DNA of 64,000 nucleotides, from NCBI GenBank assembly GCA_000149265.1, contig CH003018.1, forward strand, positions 661,789-725,788, written 5' to 3'. A program made the translations under genes and the position numbers. The notes beneath the pieces are model-generated. The model worked only from the letters and a program-made list of their open reading frames with translations, had not been told where the DNA came from and made no database searches. Source of the stretch: Ciona savignyi. Taxonomy: Eukaryota > Chordata > Ascidiacea > Phlebobranchia > Cionidae. Shown here in pieces: positions 1-12,181 of the stretch; within the stretch, counting starts at the first letter, position 1, and the number at the start of each line of letters is the position of its first letter.

Positions 1-384
1 GTGGGTAGGAATTTGCGGACTCAAAATTTTTGGAAAAATCGGCTAGAGCTTCGCCGTCCAAGTTTTGGGCGAAAAGCGGGAGAAAATTACGAAATTACAC
101 AAAAAAAGCACAGCAATCTAATTAAAAAAGCGAGGATAATTATTAGTGATGCCAATTTAAATTTAAAAATTAAGAGTAATGGCAAACACTAATTACGAAA
201 AAGATACACGTGAAAAAAAATAACACACACACAAACAAATCTATTACAGGTGAATTGTGCAACAGCAAGCAAGGGATAACTAGGTTACCTGGTGTTTTAA
301 TATCTTGCTTGCTTTAGGTATATCCACAAGTATTAATCCACGAGTAATATTTCAAAATTCTATTTGGGTATGATGACCTATATG
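1..384. other. Left flank of the array, no gene recognised
   Basis: AT-rich sequence outside the repeat. An open frame covers bases 1-192 on the plus strand, but its composition (K/N-rich) and lack of any recognisable motif give no support for a gene. A perfect 10-bp inverted repeat (AGCAAGCAAG at 264-273, its complement at 304-313) encloses about 30 bases next to the array edge. Confidence 0.5.
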
Positions 385-409
385 GCGCGCATACCTGAGC
401 TACACCCCC
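385..409 (-). pseudogene. Truncated tRNA-Ala remnant at the left array edge
   Basis: Only the acceptor 5' strand and part of the D arm match the array consensus (GAGCTACACCCCC on the plus strand). The anticodon and T arms are missing. It marks the left limit of the array. Confidence 0.7.
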
Positions 410-644
410 GACGGCTCTTCTACAATCGTCTTTAATATGTAGGCGGCAGTTTTGTAGAGGAAATACCATTTAGTTTTTGCTTATGGAATCCTAATTAAAA
501 TCCGTTAAGAAATCGTTGAAAGTACGACCGACGAGGTTCTTGTAATCATTGTAAAATTAAACATCATGCGTCTATTAAATGTAACATGCCAAGGGAAATT
601 ACTGTATATAAAGATGCAGTATTTTGTAAAATTAAAAGAAAATT

Positions 645-717
645 TGGAGGTGCCGGGTATCGATCCCGGTATCTCGCGCATGCTAAGCGCGCGCTCTACC
701 ATCTGAGCTACACCCCC
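645..717 (-). tRNA. tRNA-Ala (AGC)
   Basis: One change from consensus in the variable loop; all stems are intact. A long spacer follows on the right. Confidence 0.88.
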
Positions 718-1236
718 GACTGTTTTTTACATTCGTCTTTAACATATTGGCGGCAGTTTTGTAGAGGAAATACCATTTAGTTTTCGCTTATGGAATCCTA
801 ATTAAAATCCGTTAAGAAATCGTTGAAACGAAGACCGACAAGGTTCTTGTAATCCTTGTAAAAGTATTTTGAAAAAAAAAAATCAACTAAATTTATTATA
901 TGGAACTTTAAATTGTCTGAATATCTGGTTTAATATGTATAACCTTTGTTGTTCTCTTAAATAATAGTATTCAATTTGCGAGGAGATAATATCACATATA
1001 TAGTATTCGGTCTTCAGATACCACTGCACACATCGGAAAAGACTACATTCTACCAAATACCACTAATTCCAGCTATAGAGAACATTTAATTCTTTTGAAT
1101 AGAAACTTTTAACAATGCCGTATGCTAAAGGTAAGTTTTAAAATATTTAACATCATGCGTCTATTAAATGTAACATGAGAAGGGAAATATACCGGTTTAT
1201 AAAGATGCAGTATTTTAAAAAAAGTAAAAGAAAATT

Positions 1237-1258
1237 TGGAGGTGCCGGGTATCGATCC

Positions 1259-1293
<35 letters not shown>

Positions 1294-1309
1294 TCTGAGC
1301 TACACCCCC
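1237..1309 (-). tRNA. tRNA-Ala (AGC)
   Basis: Identical to the array consensus. A long spacer follows on the right. Confidence 0.92.
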
Positions 1310-1826
1310 GACTGTTTTTTACATTCGTCTTTAACATATTGGCGGCAGTTTTGTAGAGGAAATACCATTTAGTTTTCGCTTATGGAATCCTAATTAAAAT
1401 CCGTTAAGAAATCGTTGAAACGAAGACCGACGAGGTTCTTGTAATCCTTGTAAAAGCATTTTGAAAATAAACATCAAACAAATTTATTATATGGAACTTT
1501 AAATTGTCTGAATATCTGGTTTAATATGTATAGCCTTTGTTGTTCTCTTAAATAATAGTATTAAATTTGCGAGGAGATAATATCACATATATAGTATTCG
1601 GTCTTTAGATACCACTGCACACATCGGAAAAGACTACATTCTACCAAATACCACTAATTCCAGCTATAGAGAAAATTTAATTATTTGATTAGAAACTTTT
1701 AACAATTCCGTATGCTAAAGGTAAGTTTTAAAATATTTAACATCATGCGTCTATTAAATGTAACATGAGAAGGGAAATATACCGGTTTATAAAAATGCAG
1801 TATTTTGCAAAAAGTAGAAGAAAATT

Positions 1827-1899
1827 TGGAGGTGCCAGGTATCGATCCCGGTACCTCGCACATGCTAAGCACGCGCTCTACCATCTGAGCTACACCCCC
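1827..1899 (-). tRNA. tRNA-Ala (AGC), variant
   Basis: The anticodon stem carries two changes that turn two G-C pairs into G·U pairs, and the T stem has one C-to-T change. The anticodon is unchanged. Folding is weakened but possible. Confidence 0.75.
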
Positions 1900-2135
1900 G
1901 ACTGCTTTTATACATTCGTCTTTAATATGTCGACGGCAGTTTTGTAGAGGAAATACCATTTAGTTTTCGCTTATGGAATCCTAATTGAAATCCGTTAAGA
2001 AATCGTTGAAAGGAAGACCGACGAGGTTCTTGTAATCATTGTAAAATTAAACATCATGCGTCTTTTAAATGTAACATGCCAATGGAAATACCGGTATATA
2101 AAGATGCAGTATTTGGCAAAAAGTAAATGAAAATT

Positions 2136-2157
2136 GGGAGGTGCCATGTAACGATCC

Positions 2158-2192
<35 letters not shown>

Positions 2193-2208
2193 TCTGAGCT
2201 ACACCCCC
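2136..2208 (-). pseudogene. tRNA-Ala pseudogene, damaged T arm
   Basis: The length is normal, but the T stem and loop carry several substitutions that break the stem and the internal B-box promoter, and position 73 is G. The anticodon and D arms match consensus. Confidence 0.75.
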
Positions 2209-2443
2209 CACTGCTGTTCTACAATCATCTTTAACATATAGGCGGCAGTTTTGTAGAGGAAATACCATTTAGTTTTCGCTTATGGAATCCTAATTAAAAT
2301 CCGTTAAGAAATCGTTGAAAGGAAGACCGACGAAGTTCTTGTAATTATTGTAAAATTAAACATCATGCGTCTTTTAAATGTAATATGCCAAGGGAAATAA
2401 CGGTATATAAAAATGCAGTATTTTGAAATATTAAAAGAAAATT

Positions 2444-2465
2444 TGGAGGTGCCGGGTATCGATCC

Positions 2466-2500
<35 letters not shown>

Positions 2501-2516
2501 TCTGAGCTACACCCCC
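2444..2516 (-). tRNA. tRNA-Ala (AGC)
   Basis: Identical to the array consensus; short spacers on both sides. Confidence 0.92.
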
Positions 2517-2751
2517 GACTGCTTTTCTTTAATCGTCTTTAACATATTGGCGGCAGTTTTGTAGAGGAAATACCATTTAGTTTCCGCTTATGGAATCCTA
2601 ATTTATATTCGTTAAGAAATCGTTGTAACGAAGACCGACGAGGTTCTTGTAATCATTGTAAAATTAAACATCATGCGTCTATTAAATGTAACATGCCAAG
2701 GGAAATAACTGTATATAAAGATGCAGTATTTTGGAAAATTAAAAGAAAATT

Positions 2752-2773
2752 TGGAGGTGCCGGGTATCGATCC

Positions 2774-2808
<35 letters not shown>

Positions 2809-2824
2809 TCTGAGCTACACCCCC
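2752..2824 (-). tRNA. tRNA-Ala (AGC)
   Basis: Identical to consensus. A long spacer with the ATG at 3221 follows. Confidence 0.92.
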
Positions 2825-3340
2825 GACTGTTTTTTACATTCGTCTTTAACATATTGGCGGCAGTTTTGTAGAGGAAATACCATTTAGTTTTCGCTTATGG
2901 AATCCTAATTAAAATCCGTTAAGAAATCGTTGAAACGAAGACCGACGAGGTTCTTGTAATCCTTGTAGAAGCATTTTGAAAATAAACATCAAACAAATTT
3001 ATTATATGGAACTTTAAATTGTCTGAATATCTGGTTTAATATGTATAGCCTTTGTTGTTCTCTTAAATAACAGTATTAAATTTGCGAGAAGATAATATCA
3101 CATATATAGTATTCGGTCGTTAGATACCACTGCACACATCGGAAAAGACTACCTTCTACCAAATACCACCAATTCCAGCTATAGAGAAAATTTAATTCAT
3201 TTGAATAGAAACTTTTAACAATGCCGTATGCTAAAGGTAAGTTATAAAATATTTAACATCATGCGTCTATTAAATGTAACATGAGAAGGGAAATACCGGT
3301 TTAAAAAGATGCAGTACTTTGCAAAAAGTAAAAGAAAATT

Positions 3341-3362
3341 TGGAGGTGCCGGGTATCGATCC

Positions 3363-3397
<35 letters not shown>

Positions 3398-3413
3398 TCT
3401 GAGCTACACCCCC
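3341..3413 (-). tRNA. tRNA-Ala (AGC)
   Basis: Identical to consensus; lies between a long (left) and a short (right) spacer. Confidence 0.92.
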
Positions 3414-3647
3414 GATTGTTTTTTACATTCGTCTTTAACATATTGGCGGCAGTTTTGTAGAGGAAATACCATTTAGTTTTCGTTTAAGGAATCCAAATTA
3501 AAATCCGTTAAGAAATCGCTGAAAGGAAGACCGACAAGGTTCTTGTAATCATTGTAAAATTAAACATCATGCGTCTTTTAAATGTAATATGCCAAGGGAA
3601 ATAACGGTATATAAAGATGCAGTATTTTGGAAAATTAAAAGAAAGTT

Positions 3648-3669
3648 TGGAGGTGCCGGGTATCGATCC

Positions 3670-3704
<35 letters not shown>

Positions 3705-3720
3705 TCTGAGCTACACCCCC
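3648..3720 (-). tRNA. tRNA-Ala (AGC)
   Basis: Identical to consensus; the 3' flank has AAAC instead of AAAT before the terminator T-run. Confidence 0.92.
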
Positions 3721-3955
3721 CACTGCTGTTCTACAATCATCTTTAACATATAGGCGGCAGTTTTGTAGAGGAAATACCATTTAGTTTCCGCTTATGGAAT
3801 CCTAATTAAAATCCGTTAAGAAATCGTTGTAAGGAAGACCGACGAAGTTCTTGTAATCATTGTAAAATTAAACATCATGCGTCTATTAAATGTAACATGC
3901 CAAGGGAAATTACTGTATATAAAGATGCAGTATTTTGGAAAATTAAAAGAAAATT

Positions 3956-3977
3956 TGGAGGTGCCGGGTATCGATCC

Positions 3978-4012
<35 letters not shown>

Positions 4013-4028
4013 TCTGAGCTACACCCCC
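3956..4028 (-). tRNA. tRNA-Ala (AGC)
   Basis: Identical to consensus. A long spacer follows. Confidence 0.92.
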
Positions 4029-4545
4029 GACTGTTTTTTACATTCGTCTTTAACATATTGGCGGCAGTTTTGTAGAGGAAATACCATTTAGTTTTCGCTT
4101 ATGGAATCCTAATTAAAATCCGTTAAGAAATCGTTGAAACGAAGACCGACGAGGTTCTTGTAATCCTTGTAGAAGCATTTTGAAAATAAACATCAAACAA
4201 ATTTATTATATGGAACTTTAAATTGTCTGAATATCTGGTTTAATATGTATAGCCTTTGTTGTTCTCTTAAATAATAGTATTAAATTTGCGAGAAGATAAT
4301 ATCACATATATAGTATTCGGTCGTTAGATACCACTGCACACATCGGAAAAGACTACCTTCTACCAAATACCACCAATTCCAGCTATAGAGAAAATTTAAT
4401 TCATTTGAATAGAAACTTTTAACAATGCCGTATGCTAAAAGTAAGTTATAAAATATTTAACATCATGCGTCTATTAAATGTAACATGAGAAGGGAAATAC
4501 CGGTTTAAAAAGATGCAGTACTTTGCAAAAAGTAAAAGAAAATTT

Positions 4546-4579
<34 letters not shown>

Positions 4580-4595
4580 TCTGAGCTACACCCCC
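4546..4595 (-). pseudogene. tRNA-Ala pseudogene, T arm deleted
   Basis: A 23-base deletion removes the T arm and most of the 3' acceptor strand, so the B-box promoter and the acceptor stem are gone. The same break recurs at 11159 and 16945. Confidence 0.85.
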
Positions 4596-4829
4596 GATTG
4601 TTTTTAACATTCGTCTTTAACATATTGGCGGCAGTTTTGTAGAGGAAATACCATTTAGTTTTCGTTTAAGGAATCCTAATTAAAATCCGTTAAGAAATCG
4701 CTGAAAGGAAGACCGACAAGGTTCTTGTAATCATTGTAAAATTAAACATCATGCGTCTTTTAAATGTAATATGCCAAGGGAAATAACGGTATATAAAGAT
4801 GCAGTATTTTGGAAAATTAAAAGAAAATT

Positions 4830-4851
4830 TGGAGGTGCCGGGTATCGATCC

Positions 4852-4886
<35 letters not shown>

Positions 4887-4902
4887 TCTGAGCTACACCC
4901 CC
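4830..4902 (-). tRNA. tRNA-Ala (AGC)
   Basis: Identical to consensus; first of four consecutive copies on short spacers. Confidence 0.92.
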
Positions 4903-5136
4903 GATTGTTTTTTACATTCGTCTTTAACATATAGGCGGCAGTTTTGTAGAGGAAATACCATTTAGTTTCCGCTTATGGAATCCTAATTAAAATCCGTTAA
5001 GAAATCGTTGAAAGGAAGACCGACGAAGTTCTTGTAATCATTGTAAAATTAAACATCATGCGTCTTTTAAATGTAATATGCCAAGGGAAATAACGGTATA
5101 TAAAAATGCAGTATTTTGGAAAATTAAAAGAAAATT

Positions 5137-5209
5137 TGGAGGTGCCGGGTATCGATCCCGGTACCTCGCCCATGCTAAGCGCGCGCTCTACCATCTGAGC
5201 TACACCCCC
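5137..5209 (-). tRNA. tRNA-Ala (AGC), stem mismatch
   Basis: One C-to-G change on the 3' side of the anticodon stem breaks a pair. The rest matches consensus. Confidence 0.78.
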
Positions 5210-5444
5210 CACTGCTTTTCTACAATCGTCTTTAACATATAGGCGGCAGTTTTGTAGAGGAAATACCATTTAGTTTTCGCTTATGGAATCCTAATTAAAA
5301 TCCGTTAAGAAATCGTTGAAAGGAAGACCGACGAAGTTCTTGTAATCATTGTAAAATTAACCATCATGCGTCTTTTAAATGTAATATGCCAAGGGAAATA
5401 ACGGTATATAAAAATGCAGTATTTTGAAATATTAAAAGAAAATT

Positions 5445-5466
5445 TGGAGGTGCCGGGTATCGATCC

Positions 5467-5501
<35 letters not shown>

Positions 5502-5517
5502 TCTGAGCTACACCCCC
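5445..5517 (-). tRNA. tRNA-Ala (AGC)
   Basis: Identical to consensus; short spacers on both sides. Confidence 0.92.
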
Positions 5518-5752
5518 GACTGCTTTTCTTCAATCGTCTTTAACATATTGGCGGCAGTTTTGTAGAGGAAATACCATTTAGTTTCCGCTTATGGAATCCT
5601 AATTTATATTCGTTAAGAAATCGTTGTAACGAAGACCGACGAGATTCTTGTAATCATTGTAAAATTAAACATCATGCGTCTATTAAATGTAACATGCCAT
5701 GGGAAATAACTGTATATAAAGATGCAATATTTTGGAAAATTAAAAGAAAATT

Positions 5753-5774
5753 TGGAGGTGCCGGGTATCGATCC

Positions 5775-5809
<35 letters not shown>

Positions 5810-5825
5810 TCTGAGCTACACCCCC
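5753..5825 (-). tRNA. tRNA-Ala (AGC)
   Basis: Identical to consensus. A long spacer with the ATG at 6222 follows. Confidence 0.92.
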
Positions 5826-6341
5826 GACTGTTTTTTACATTCGTCTTTAACATATTGGCGGCAGTTTTGTAGAGGAAATACCATTTAGTTTTCGCTTATG
5901 GAATCCTAATTAAAATCCGTTAAGAAATCGTTGAAACGAAGACCGACGAGGTTCTTGTAATCCTTGTAGAAGCATTTTGAAAATAAACATCAAACAAATT
6001 TATTATATGGAACTTTAAATTGTCTGAATATCTGGTTTAATATGTATAGCCTTTGTTGTTCTCTTAAATAACAGTATTAAATTTGCGAGAAGATAATATC
6101 ACATATATAGTATTCGGTCGTTAGATACCACTGCACACATCGGAAAAGACTACCTTCTACCAAATACCACCAATTCCAGCTATAGAGAAAATTTAATTCA
6201 TTTGAATAGAAACTTTTAACAATGCCGTATGCTAAAGGTAAGTTATAAAATATTTAACATCATGCGTCTATTAAATGTAACATGAGAAGGGAAATACCGG
6301 TTTAAAAAGATGCAGTACTTTGCAAAAAGTAAAAGAAAATT

Positions 6342-6363
6342 TGGAGGTGCCGGGTATCGATCC

Positions 6364-6398
<35 letters not shown>

Positions 6399-6414
6399 TC
6401 TGAGCTACACCCCC
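6342..6414 (-). tRNA. tRNA-Ala (AGC)
   Basis: Identical to consensus; opens the regular 1204-bp block. Confidence 0.92.
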
Positions 6415-6648
6415 GATTGTTTTCTATATTCGTCTTTAACATATTGGCGGCAGTTTTATAGAGGAAATACCATTTAGTTTTCGTTTAAGGAATCCTAATT
6501 AAAATCCGTTAAGAAATCGCTGAAAGGAAGACCGACAAGGTTCTTGTAATCATTGTAAAATTAAACATCATGCGTCTTTTAAATGTAATATGCCAAGGGA
6601 AATAACGGTATATAAAGATGCAGTATTTTGGAAAATTAAAAGAAAGTT

Positions 6649-6670
6649 TGGAGGTGCCGGGTATCGATCC

Positions 6671-6705
<35 letters not shown>

Positions 6706-6721
6706 TCTGAGCTACACCCCC
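6649..6721 (-). tRNA. tRNA-Ala (AGC)
   Basis: Identical to consensus; second gene of its 1204-bp period. Confidence 0.92.
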
Positions 6722-6956
6722 CACTGCTGTTCTACAATCATCTTTAACATATAGGCGGCAGTTTTGTAGAGGAAATACCATTTAGTTTCCGCTTATGGAA
6801 TCCTAATTAAAATCCGTTAAGAAATCGTTGAAAGGAAGACCGACGAAGTTCTTGTAATCATTGTAAAATTAAACATCATGCGTCTATTAAATGTAACATG
6901 CCAAGGGAAATTACTGTATATAAAGATGCAGTATTTTGTAAAATTAAAAGAAAATT

Positions 6957-6978
6957 TGGAGGTGCCGGGTATCGATCC

Positions 6979-7013
<35 letters not shown>

Positions 7014-7029
7014 TCTGAGCTACACCCCC
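6957..7029 (-). tRNA. tRNA-Ala (AGC)
   Basis: Identical to consensus; third gene of its period, long spacer follows. Confidence 0.92.
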
Positions 7030-7545
7030 GACTGTTTTTTACATTCGTCTTTAACATATTGGCGGCAGTTTTGTAGAGGAAATACCATTTAGTTTTCCCT
7101 TATGGAATCCTAATTAAATTCCGTTAAGAAATCGTTGAAACGAAGACCGACGAGGTTCTTTTAATCCTTGTAGAAGCATTTTGAAAATAAACATCAAACA
7201 AATTTATTATATGGAACTTTAAATTGTCTGAATATCTGGTTTAATATGTATAGCATTTGTTGTTCTCTTAAATAACAGTATTAAATTTGCGAGAAGATAA
7301 TATCACATATATAGTATTCGGTCGTTAGATACCACTGCACACATCGGAAAAGACTACCTTCTACCAAATACCACCAATTCCAGCTATAGAGAAAATTTAA
7401 TTCATTTGAATAGAAACTTTTAACAATGCCGTATGCTAAAGGTAAGTTATAAAATATTTAACATCATGCGTCTATTAAATGTAACATGAGAAGGGAAATA
7501 CCGGTTTAAAAAGATGCAGTACTTTGCAAAAAGTAAAAGAAAATT

Positions 7546-7567
7546 TGGAGGTGCCGGGTATCGATCC

Positions 7568-7602
<35 letters not shown>

Positions 7603-7618
7603 TCTGAGCTACACCCCC
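7546..7618 (-). tRNA. tRNA-Ala (AGC)
   Basis: Identical to consensus; starts the second regular period. Confidence 0.92.
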
Positions 7619-7852
7619 GATTGTTTTTTACATTCGTCTTTAACATATTGGCGGCAGTTTTGTAGAGGAAATACCATTTAGTTTTCGTTTAAGGAATCCA
7701 AATTAAAATCCGTTAAGAAATCGCTGAAAGGAAGACCGACAAGGTTCTTGTAATCATTGTAAAATTAAACATCATGCGTCTTTTAAATGTAATATGCCAA
7801 GGGAAATAACGGTATATAAAGATGCAGTATTTTGGAAAATTAAAAGAAAGTT

Positions 7853-7874
7853 TGGAGGTGCCGGGTATCGATCC

Positions 7875-7909
<35 letters not shown>

Positions 7910-7925
7910 TCTGAGCTACACCCCC
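7853..7925 (-). tRNA. tRNA-Ala (AGC)
   Basis: Identical to consensus; the 3' flank matches that of 3648 and 6649. Confidence 0.92.
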
Positions 7926-8160
7926 CACTGCTGTTCTACAATCATCTTTAACATATAGGCGGCAGTTTTGTAGAGGAAATACCATTTAGTTTCCGCTTAT
8001 GGAATCCTAATTAAAATCCGTTAAGAAATCGTTGTAAGGAAGACCGACGAAGTTCTTGTAATCATTGTAAAATTAAACATCATGCGTCTATTAAATGTAA
8101 CATGCCAAGGGAAATTACTGTATATAAAGATGCAGTATTTTGGAAAATTAAAAGAAAATT

Positions 8161-8182
8161 TGGAGGTGCCGGGTATCGATCC

Positions 8183-8217
<35 letters not shown>

Positions 8218-8233
8218 TCTGAGCTACACCCCC
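8161..8233 (-). tRNA. tRNA-Ala (AGC)
   Basis: Identical to consensus; long spacer follows. Confidence 0.92.
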
Positions 8234-8749
8234 GACTGTTTTTTACATTCGTCTTTAACATATTGGCGGCAGTTTTGTAGAGGAAATACCATTTAGTTTT
8301 CGCTTATGGAATCCTAATTAAAATCCGTTAAGAAATCGTTGAAACGAAGACCGACGAGGTTCTTGTAATCCTTGTAGAAGCATTTTGAAAATAAACATCA
8401 AACAAATTTATTATATGGAACTTTAAATTGTCTGAATATCTGGTTTAATATGTATAGCCTTTGTTGTTCTCTTAAATAATAGTATTAAATTTGCGAGAAG
8501 ATAATATCACATATATAGTATTCGGTCTTTAGATACCACTGCACACATCGGAAAAGACTACCTTCTACCAAATACCACCAATTCCAGCTATAGAGAAAAT
8601 TTAATTCATTTGAATAGAAACTTTTAACAATGCCGTATGCTAAAGGTAAATTTTAAAATATTTAACATCATACGTCTATTAAATGTAACATGAGAAGGGA
8701 AATACCGGTTTAAAAAGATGCAGTACTTTGCAAAAAGTAAAAGAAAATT

Positions 8750-8822
8750 TGGAGGTGCCGGGTATCGATCCCGGTACCTCGCGCAAGCTAAGCGCGCGCT
8801 CTACCATCTGAGCTACACCCCC
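8750..8822 (-). tRNA. tRNA-Ala (AGC), position 37 A-to-T
   Basis: The anticodon loop is TTAGCTT instead of TTAGCAT. The base 3' of the anticodon, normally A and deaminated to inosine in eukaryotic tRNA-Ala, is T. All else matches consensus. The change is shared with 13948, 16049 and 18125. Confidence 0.8.
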
Positions 8823-9056
8823 GATTGTTTTTTACATTCGTCTTTAACATATTGGCGGCAGTTTTGTAGAGGAAATACCATTTAGTTTTCGTTTAAGGAA
8901 TCCTAATTAAAATCCGTTAAGAAATCGCTGAAAGGAAGACCGACAAGGTTCTTGTAATCATTGTAAAATTAAACATCATGCGTCTTTTAAATGTAATATG
9001 CCAAGGGAAATAACGGTATATAAAGATGCAGTATTTTGGAAAATTAAAAGAAAATT

Positions 9057-9078
9057 TGGAGGTGCCGGGTATCGATCC

Positions 9079-9113
<35 letters not shown>

Positions 9114-9129
9114 TCTGAGCTACACCCCC
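9057..9129 (-). tRNA. tRNA-Ala (AGC)
   Basis: Identical to consensus; short spacers on both sides. Confidence 0.92.
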
Positions 9130-9363
9130 GATTGTTTTTTACATTCGTCTTTAACATATAGGCGGCAGTTTTGTAGAGGAAATACCATTTAGTTTCCGCT
9201 TATGGAATCCTAATTAAAATCCGTTAAGAAATCGTTGAAAGGAAGACCGACGAAGTTCTTGTAATCATTGTAAAATTAAACATCATGCGTCTATTAAATG
9301 TAACATGCCAAGGGAAATAACTGTATATAAAGATGCAGTATTTTGGAAAATTAAAAGAAAATT

Positions 9364-9385
9364 TGGAGGTGCCGGGTATCGATCC

Positions 9386-9420
<35 letters not shown>

Positions 9421-9436
9421 TCTGAGCTACACCCCC
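9364..9436 (-). tRNA. tRNA-Ala (AGC)
   Basis: Identical to consensus; long spacer follows. Confidence 0.92.
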
Positions 9437-9954
9437 GACTGTTTTTTTACATTCGTCTTTAACATATTGGCGGCAGTTTTGTAGAGGAAATACCATTTAG
9501 TTTTCCCTTATGGAATCCTAATTAAATTCCGTTAAGAAATCGTTGAAACGAAGACCGACGAGGTTCTTTTAATCCTTGTAGAAGCATTTTGAAAATAAAC
9601 ATCAAACAAATTTATTATATGGAACTTTAAATTGTCTGAATATCTGGTTTAATATGTATAGCCTTTGTTGTTCTCTTAAATAATAGTATTAAATTTGCGA
9701 GAAGATAATATCACATATATAGTATTCGGTCTTTAGATACCACTGCACACACTCGGAAAAGACTACCTTCAACCAAATACCACCAATTCCAGCTATAGAG
9801 AAAATTTAATTCATTTGAATAGAAACTTTTAACAATGCCGTATGCTAAAGGTAAGTTATAAAATATTTAACATCATACGTCTATTAAATGTAACATGAGA
9901 AGGGAAATACCGGTTTAAAAAGATGCAGTACTTTGCAAAAAGTAAAAGAAAATT

Positions 9955-9976
9955 TGGAGGTGCCGGGTATCGATCC

Positions 9977-10011
<35 letters not shown>

Positions 10012-10027
10012 TCTGAGCTACACCCCC
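9955..10027 (-). tRNA. tRNA-Ala (AGC)
   Basis: Identical to consensus; starts the last regular 1204-bp period. Confidence 0.92.
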
Positions 10028-10261
10028 GATTGGTTTTTACATTCGTCTTTAACATATTGGCGGCAGTTTTGTAGAGGAAATACCATTTAGTTTTCGTTTA
10101 AGGAATACTAATTAAAATCCATTAAGAAATCGCTGAAAGGAAGACCCACGAAGTTCTTGTAATTATTGTAAAATTAAACATCATGCGTCTTTTAAATGTA
10201 ATATGCCAAGGGAAATAACGGTATATAAAAATGCAGTATTTTGAAATATTAAAAGAAAATT

Positions 10262-10283
10262 TGGAGGTGCCGGGTATCGATCC

Positions 10284-10318
<35 letters not shown>

Positions 10319-10334
10319 TCTGAGCTACACCCCC
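10262..10334 (-). tRNA. tRNA-Ala (AGC)
   Basis: Identical to consensus; its flank resembles that of 2444. Confidence 0.92.
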
Positions 10335-10569
10335 GACTGCTTTTCTTTAATCGTCTTTAACATATTGGCGGCAGTTTTGTAGAGGAAATACCATTTAGTT
10401 TCCGCTTATGGAATCCTAATTTATATTCGTTAAGAAATCGTTGTAACGAAGACCGACGAGGTTCTTGTAATCATTGTAAAATTAAACATCATGCGTCTAT
10501 TAAATGTAACATGCCAAGGGAAATAACTGTATATAAAGATGCAGTATTTTGGAAAATTAAAAGAAAATT

Positions 10570-10591
10570 TGGAGGTGCCGGGTATCGATCC

Positions 10592-10626
<35 letters not shown>

Positions 10627-10642
10627 TCTGAGCTACACCCCC
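10570..10642 (-). tRNA. tRNA-Ala (AGC)
   Basis: Identical to consensus; long spacer follows. Confidence 0.92.
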
Positions 10643-11158
10643 GACTGCTTTTACATTAGTCTTTAACATATTGGCGGCAGTTTTGTAGAGGAAATACCAT
10701 TTAGTTTTCGCTTATGGAATCCTAATTAAAATCCGTTAAGAAATCGTTGAAACGAAGACCGACGAGGTTCTTGTAATCCTTGTAGAAGCATTTTGAAAAT
10801 AAACATCAAACAAATTTATTATATGGAACTTTAAATTGTCTGAATATCTGGTTTAATATGTATAGCCTTTGTTGTTCTCTTAAATAACAGTATTAAATTT
10901 GCGAGAAGATAATATCACATATATAGTATTCGGTCTTTAGATACCACTGCACACATCGGAAAAGACTACCTTCTACCAAATACCACCAATTCCAGCTATA
11001 GAGAAAATTTAATTTATTTGAATAGAAACTTTTAACAATGCCGTATGCTAAAGGTAAGTTATAAAATATTTAACATCATGCGTCTATTAAATGTAACATG
11101 AGAAGGGAAATACCGGTTTAAAAAGATGCAGTACTTTGCAAAAAGTAAAAGAAAATTT

Positions 11159-11192
<34 letters not shown>

Positions 11193-11208
11193 TCTGAGCT
11201 ACACCCCC
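11159..11208 (-). pseudogene. tRNA-Ala pseudogene, T arm deleted
   Basis: Same 23-base deletion and flank as the copy at 4546, so copied from it or with it. Confidence 0.85.
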
Positions 11209-11442
11209 GATTGTTTTTAACATTCGTCTTTAACATATTGGCGGCAGTTTTGTAGAGGAAATACCATTTAGTTTTCGTTTAAGGAATCCTAATTAAAATC
11301 CGTTAAGAAATCGCTGAAAGGAAGACCGACAAGGTTCTTGTAATCATTGTAAAATTAAACATCATGCGTCTTTTAAATGTAATATGCCAAGGGAAAAAAC
11401 GGTATATAAAGATGCAGTATTTTGGAAAATTAAAAGAAAGTT

Positions 11443-11464
11443 TGGAGGTGCCGGGTATCGATCC

Positions 11465-11499
<35 letters not shown>

Positions 11500-11515
11500 T
11501 CTGAGCTACACCCCC
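11443..11515 (-). tRNA. tRNA-Ala (AGC)
   Basis: Identical to consensus; short spacers on both sides. Confidence 0.92.
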
Positions 11516-11750
11516 CACTGCTGTTCTACAATCATTTTTAACATATAGGCGGCAGTTTTGTAGAGGAAATACCATTTAGTTTCCGCTTATGGAATCCTAA
11601 TTAAAATCCGTTAAGAAATCGTTGAAAGGAAGACCGACGAAGTTCTTGTAATCATTGTAAAATTAAACATCATGCGTCTATTAAATGTAACATGCCAAGG
11701 GAAATTACTGTATATAAAGATGCAGTATTTTGTAAAATTAAAAGAAAATT

Positions 11751-11772
11751 TGGAGGTGCCGGGTATCGATCC

Positions 11773-11807
<35 letters not shown>

Positions 11808-11823
11808 TCTGAGCTACACCCCC
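11751..11823 (-). tRNA. tRNA-Ala (AGC)
   Basis: Identical to consensus; the long spacer to its right runs into the N gap. Confidence 0.92.
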
Positions 11824-12181
11824 GACTGTTTTTTACATTCGTCTTTAACATATTGGCGGCAGTTTTGTAGAGGAAATACCATTTAGTTTTCCCTTATGGA
11901 ATCCTAATTAAATTCCGTTAAGAAATCGTTGAAACGAAGACCGACGAGGTTCTTTTAATCCTTGTAGAAGCATTTTGAAAATAAACATCAAACAAATTTA
12001 TTATATGGAACTTTAAATTGTCTGAATATCTGGTTTAATATGTATAGCATTTGTTGTTCTCTTAAATAACAGTATTAAATTTGCGAGAAGATAATATCAC
12101 ATATATAGTATTCGGTCGTTAGATACCACTGCACACATCGGAAAAGACTACCTTCTACCAAATACCACCAATTCCAGGTAT

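Larger units (their letters stand above)
6342..11158 (-). repeat. Cleanest block of the 1204-bp higher-order repeat
   Basis: Four consecutive periods start at the tRNA copies 6342, 7546, 8750 and 9955 and end before 11159, so the period is 1204, 1204, 1205 and 1204 bp. Each period carries three tRNA genes with spacings of about 307, 308 and 589 bp, and one long spacer. The same period is seen from 2752 to 3956 and 3341 to 4546. Elsewhere the order is disturbed: two long spacers in a row at 12771-13948 and 14870-16049, and runs of short spacers at 4830-5753. This is what unequal exchange within an array would leave. Confidence 0.85.
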
